From: CAZOVK01 sp964583165
GTDB lineage: Bacteria; Bacillota; Clostridia; Lachnospirales; WRAX01
NCBI GenBank assembly: GCA_964583165.1
Contig: CAZOVK010000110.1
Span: forward strand, 1 to 5,681
Reading direction: 5' to 3'
DNA length: 5,681 bases
Positions within the stretch are counted from its first letter, which is position 1; every line of letters starts with the position of its first letter. The position numbers were made by a program, and so were the translations under genes. The notes beneath the pieces are model-generated. The model ran no database searches. It was not told the DNA's origin and saw nothing but the letters and a program-made list of their open reading frames with translations. Below, one piece after another: positions 4,051 to 5,681 of this stretch.

Positions 4051-4897
4051 ATTCCTGTAAAATACTATAAAACTTACATAAATTCGCTGTCTTTCGGTGA
4101 ATCAGCTTGTTTACGGCTTCAAGGTGTGACCTCTCTGTGAGTGATTCATATATGTCGCAAAGCTCTCGCAAGAGCTCAGCCTCAACGCGCACAGCCTCGC
4201 GCACGCCTCCTTGAAAGGTTCTGGGGTAGATGATTTCAGTGTCGGCGGGCGTGTGTTCGTTGCCTGTGAATTGTTTGTGTAAAACATTATGTGAATCGGA
4301 CGAGCCGGAGCATTGTTCAGAAATCTGCTCGAACAGCGGGCGATTCTCTTCGTCGGCTAATTCTGACAGATTGCGGTAATAAATACTCGCGTTACGCTCA
4401 TTTTGAACAAATTCGGCTATGCGGGTAATGGTCTGTTCGTCCATACGAAAGAATGACTCGCCGCCGCCCGTAGGAACGGCGCCCATTGGAATGGGTAAAC
4501 CGGGGATGGCGTTTTCGCCCTCGGTCGGCATTGGCGCGGGTATGGGTGAGGGCATACCGCCCGCCGCTGAACCGCTGGGGTCGAAAGGCTCAAACGAAAC
4601 CGACGGGTCGAAGTAACCGCCGGGCATATGCTGAGGCGGAACGCCGTTTTGACCGGGCATACCCCCTTGCATGGGCATTCCCATGCCTTGATTGGGCATA
4701 CCGCCCATATTCATGCCACCTTGCATGGGCATCCCCATGCCGCGTTGCATGGGCATACCCCCTTGCATAGGCATTCGTGACGGCATGGGCGGTGGATTTT
4801 GGCTTCTGCCGCCGTAAGCCCCTTGCCGCGGTTGACTATATGGACTATTCATATTCGGATTCGTACCGGGATTTCTCATGCCGCGTTGCCACTGCAT
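4049..4897 (-). CDS. Met/Gly/Gln-rich repeat protein with ferritin-like C-terminal domain
   Basis: I do not recognise a named family for this 282-residue protein. Residues 1 to about 150 are low complexity, rich in Met, Gly, Pro, Gln and Asn. Repeated MPMQGGM units lie around 42-80 and proline-rich linkers follow. Residues about 153-282 look like a four-helix bundle. The first helix has the ferritin/rubrerythrin style spacing (E-x2-A-x3-YY-x2-L in NERNASIYYRNL). The helix that normally carries the ExxH metal motif reads EQCSGSSDSHNVLH, so the ligand pattern is degenerate. Two further helices hold VEAELLRELCDIYESL and KLIHRKTANLCKFYSIL. No signal peptide or membrane segment is seen. ATG 4897 is preferred since GAGGTG lies 7 nt upstream; a GTG at 4912 overlaps that site. 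A spore-coat-like or metal-related surface role is possible but only a guess. Neighbours give no functional clue. Confidence 0.85.
   Translation of the reverse strand: MQWQRGMRNPGTNPNMNSPYSQPRQGAYGGRSQNPPPMPSRMPMQGGMPMQRGMGMPMQGGMNMGGMPNQGMGMPMQGGMPGQNGVPPQHMPGGYFDPSVSFEPFDPSGSAAGGMPSPIPAPMPTEGENAIPGLPIPMGAVPTGGGESFFRMDEQTITRIAEFVQNERNASIYYRNLSELADEENRPLFEQISEQCSGSSDSHNVLHKQFTGNEHTPADTEIIYPRTFQGGVREAVRVEAELLRELCDIYESLTERSHLEAVNKLIHRKTANLCKFYSILQE
4665..4741 (-). repeat. 54-bp-spaced repeat in the Met/Gly-rich coding region
   Basis: A 23-nt segment at 4665-4687 recurs at 4719-4741 with one base change. The 54-nt period equals 18 codons and gives two copies of the peptide GMGMPMQGGM. Shorter related pieces (TTGCATGGGCAT or similar) continue to about 4775. 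This suggests growth by tandem duplication, and length could vary between strains. Confidence 0.75.
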
Positions 4898-4924
4898 TTG
4901 GGAACACCTCACAAAGATTGCTTT

Positions 4925-4953
4925 ATCGTATAATATTCAGATGGCTTATACAA
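4925..4953 (-). promoter_or_regulatory. Possible promoter of the ferritin-like gene
   Basis: On the minus strand TTGTAT (4953-4948), 17 nt and TACGAT (4930-4925) give a modest sigma-A-like match, with a start near 4918 and a leader of about 20 nt. TATTAT, a few bases upstream of this -10, is an alternative. A sporulation sigma factor cannot be excluded, but no clear box is seen. Confidence 0.33.
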
Positions 4954-4971
4954 AGTAACCAGATATTACAT

Positions 4972-5000
4972 TTTACGAAACGGCGCAAAAGCTGTATAAT
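4972..5000 (+). promoter_or_regulatory. Promoter of the 138-residue protein gene
   Basis: A perfect -10 TATAAT (4995-5000) lies 17 nt after a weak -35, TTTACG (4972-4977). The predicted start near 5007 leaves a leader of under 20 nt, with the ribosome site AGGAGGT almost at its 5' end. Confidence 0.6.
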
Positions 5001-5023
5001 TGAGCTATTGTGAGGAGGTCGCT

Positions 5024-5440
5024 ATGGGTTATACAGACTTTTGCGCGTACTATGAAACGGCCATTGAGCCGCGTTTGAAAGAGTTGGATATTTTGTTTAA
5101 GTCGGGTGAGGTGATAAGCCCCGAGAAGGCCGCGTATTTGCTTGATATTCCGCTGACGGAGCTTAGGTGTTTGATGGCGGCGATGTCGATAAAAAGGCTA
5201 GACGCCGTTACTACGCCGCTCATTATGAACGAGGGGTCGAGCGCGTTTTGTCGCATGTTTCATAATGAGGTTGAGTGTGGTTCGCCGCTTGTCTATGCGC
5301 CCGAAGATATAGCTTACATATATGGTTTAGATGTTATGGTTGTTTGTCAGGCGTTCGCGCTCGCCGGTGTCAGAGAGGTAGAGCGGAAGAGCCTGCGGCA
5401 AATCATGCGCGAGATTAAGTTGGAGCCGCGCTGTTCATAA
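5024..5440 (+). CDS. Conserved-looking hypothetical protein with two HTH-like repeats
   Basis: I cannot assign this 138-residue soluble protein to a family. After a helical N-terminus (MGYTDFCAYYETAIEP), residues about 32-68 (SPEKAAYLLDIPLTELRCLM...) and about 92-128 (APEDIAYIYGLDVMVVCQAF...) resemble each other. Both read as P-E-x2-A-Y followed by a short helix, a turn and a second helix, much like a helix-turn-helix. This suggests an internal duplication and perhaps nucleic-acid binding, although basic residues are concentrated only at the C-terminus (REVERKSLRQIMREIK). The start is ATG 5024, chosen for AGGAGGT at 5013-5019. The in-frame start at 5000 is inside the -10 box. It is a single-gene unit with its own promoter and terminator, divergent from the ferritin-like gene. 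A transcription factor or sporulation-related small protein are possibilities only. Confidence 0.85.
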   Translation: MGYTDFCAYYETAIEPRLKELDILFKSGEVISPEKAAYLLDIPLTELRCLMAAMSIKRLDAVTTPLIMNEGSSAFCRMFHNEVECGSPLVYAPEDIAYIYGLDVMVVCQAFALAGVREVERKSLRQIMREIKLEPRCS

Positions 5441-5444
5441 GCTG

Positions 5445-5469
5445 AAAGCCGCCTAAATGGGCGGCTTTT
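5445..5469 (+). terminator. Terminator after the 138-residue protein gene
   Basis: AAAGCCGCC (5445-5453) pairs perfectly with GGCGGCTTT (5460-5468) around TAAATG and is followed by T. It starts 5 nt after the stop codon. On the minus strand it is followed by TTT and lies just past the stop of the convergent partial gene, so it probably serves both. Confidence 0.85.
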
Positions 5470-5681
5470 ATACTGTGGCTAAGTTGAAGTGTTTCCATAG
5501 CCATGTTGTCATTTTCGCGGCTTCTTCTACTTGTGTGGGGTTATTTTGCTTTGACCAGAATGCGACGAATAACAGTTCGATGAATAACATGACAGTCGGT
5601 ACGCTTTCTTTTTCGATATCTTGAAGCGGTAAGATTGAAGCATACCCGCTCAAAACATCATTAACAATGTTTTCCCATTGT
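5468..5681 (-). CDS. C-terminal part of a minus-strand gene, possibly aminoglycoside phosphotransferase family
   Basis: The frame is open from the window edge to TAA at 5470-5468 and gives the last 70 residues (QWENIVNDVLSGYASILPLQ...). The pattern of a helix, then SGY, a short loop with PL, then E near the start of a long hydrophobic helix (TVMLFIELLFVAFW) and a final amphipathic helix is what the C-terminus of APH/choline-kinase-fold phosphotransferases looks like. The catalytic loop would lie outside the window, so the assignment cannot be tested here. No start codon with a ribosome site is visible inside, which fits a fragment of a longer gene. It converges on the 138-residue protein gene and shares its terminator. 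Confidence 0.68.
   Translation of the reverse strand, partial: QWENIVNDVLSGYASILPLQDIEKESVPTVMLFIELLFVAFWSKQNNPTQVEEAAKMTTWLWKHFNLATV

Noticed and set aside
4486..4770. 94-codon plus-strand frame opposite the Met/Gly-rich gene
   Set aside because: It is the antisense shadow of a low-complexity coding region; its own translation is repetitive and it has no ribosome site.
4665..4775. CRISPR-like or intergenic repeat array
   Set aside because: The repeats are in frame, encode MPMQGGM-type peptides and have no unique spacers of even length.

Overview
The window looks like a chromosomal segment of a Gram-positive, low-to-medium GC bacterium, probably a member of the Clostridia. The evidence is strong AGGAGG-type ribosome binding sites, sigma-A promoters often with an extended -10, compact rho-independent terminators, a Clostridium symbiosum-type glutamate dehydrogenase, and a small membrane toxin gene with an antisense RNA of the kind found in Firmicutes. 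Species cannot be named from the sequence.

Region 1 (1-468) contains no long gene but is dense with signals. It reads as a complete type I toxin-antitoxin module. A promoter (50-79) drives a 44-residue single-pass membrane peptide with a GTG start (166-300). On the opposite strand a near-consensus promoter (405-433) drives an antisense RNA of about 107 nt (about 398 to 292) that overlaps the toxin's last codons and its 3' untranslated region. The toxin leader can fold into a hairpin that hides its Shine-Dalgarno sequence. A second, competing helix can form between the leader and the 3' end, and the antisense RNA would block it.

Region 2 (469-2513, minus strand) is a two-gene unit, mgtE then thiN. 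It encodes a Mg2+ channel/transporter and thiamine pyrophosphokinase. Their stop and start codons are 7 nt apart and the thiN ribosome site overlaps the mgtE stop. A link is plausible because the kinase makes a Mg-dependent cofactor using Mg-ATP, but a physiological coupling is inference.

Region 3 (2474-2670) is a divergent control region between mgtE and gdhA. It holds two opposed promoters, three AT-rich inverted repeats and a terminator-like hairpin just before the mgtE ribosome site.

Region 4 (2671-4050) is a single-gene unit, gdhA, with its own promoter and a strong bidirectional terminator.

Region 5 (4049-5470) holds two divergent genes of unknown function. The minus-strand gene joins a Met/Gly/Gln/Pro-rich repetitive N-terminus to a four-helix, ferritin-like C-terminus. 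The plus-strand gene encodes a 138-residue protein with two similar helix-turn-helix-like segments. A terminator follows it.

Region 6 (5468-5681) is the C-terminal end of a minus-strand gene that runs off the window, tentatively an aminoglycoside-phosphotransferase-family kinase.

The most interesting part is the toxin-antitoxin locus and its apparent RNA switch. The palindrome stack between mgtE and gdhA and the repeat-plus-ferritin-like protein come next.
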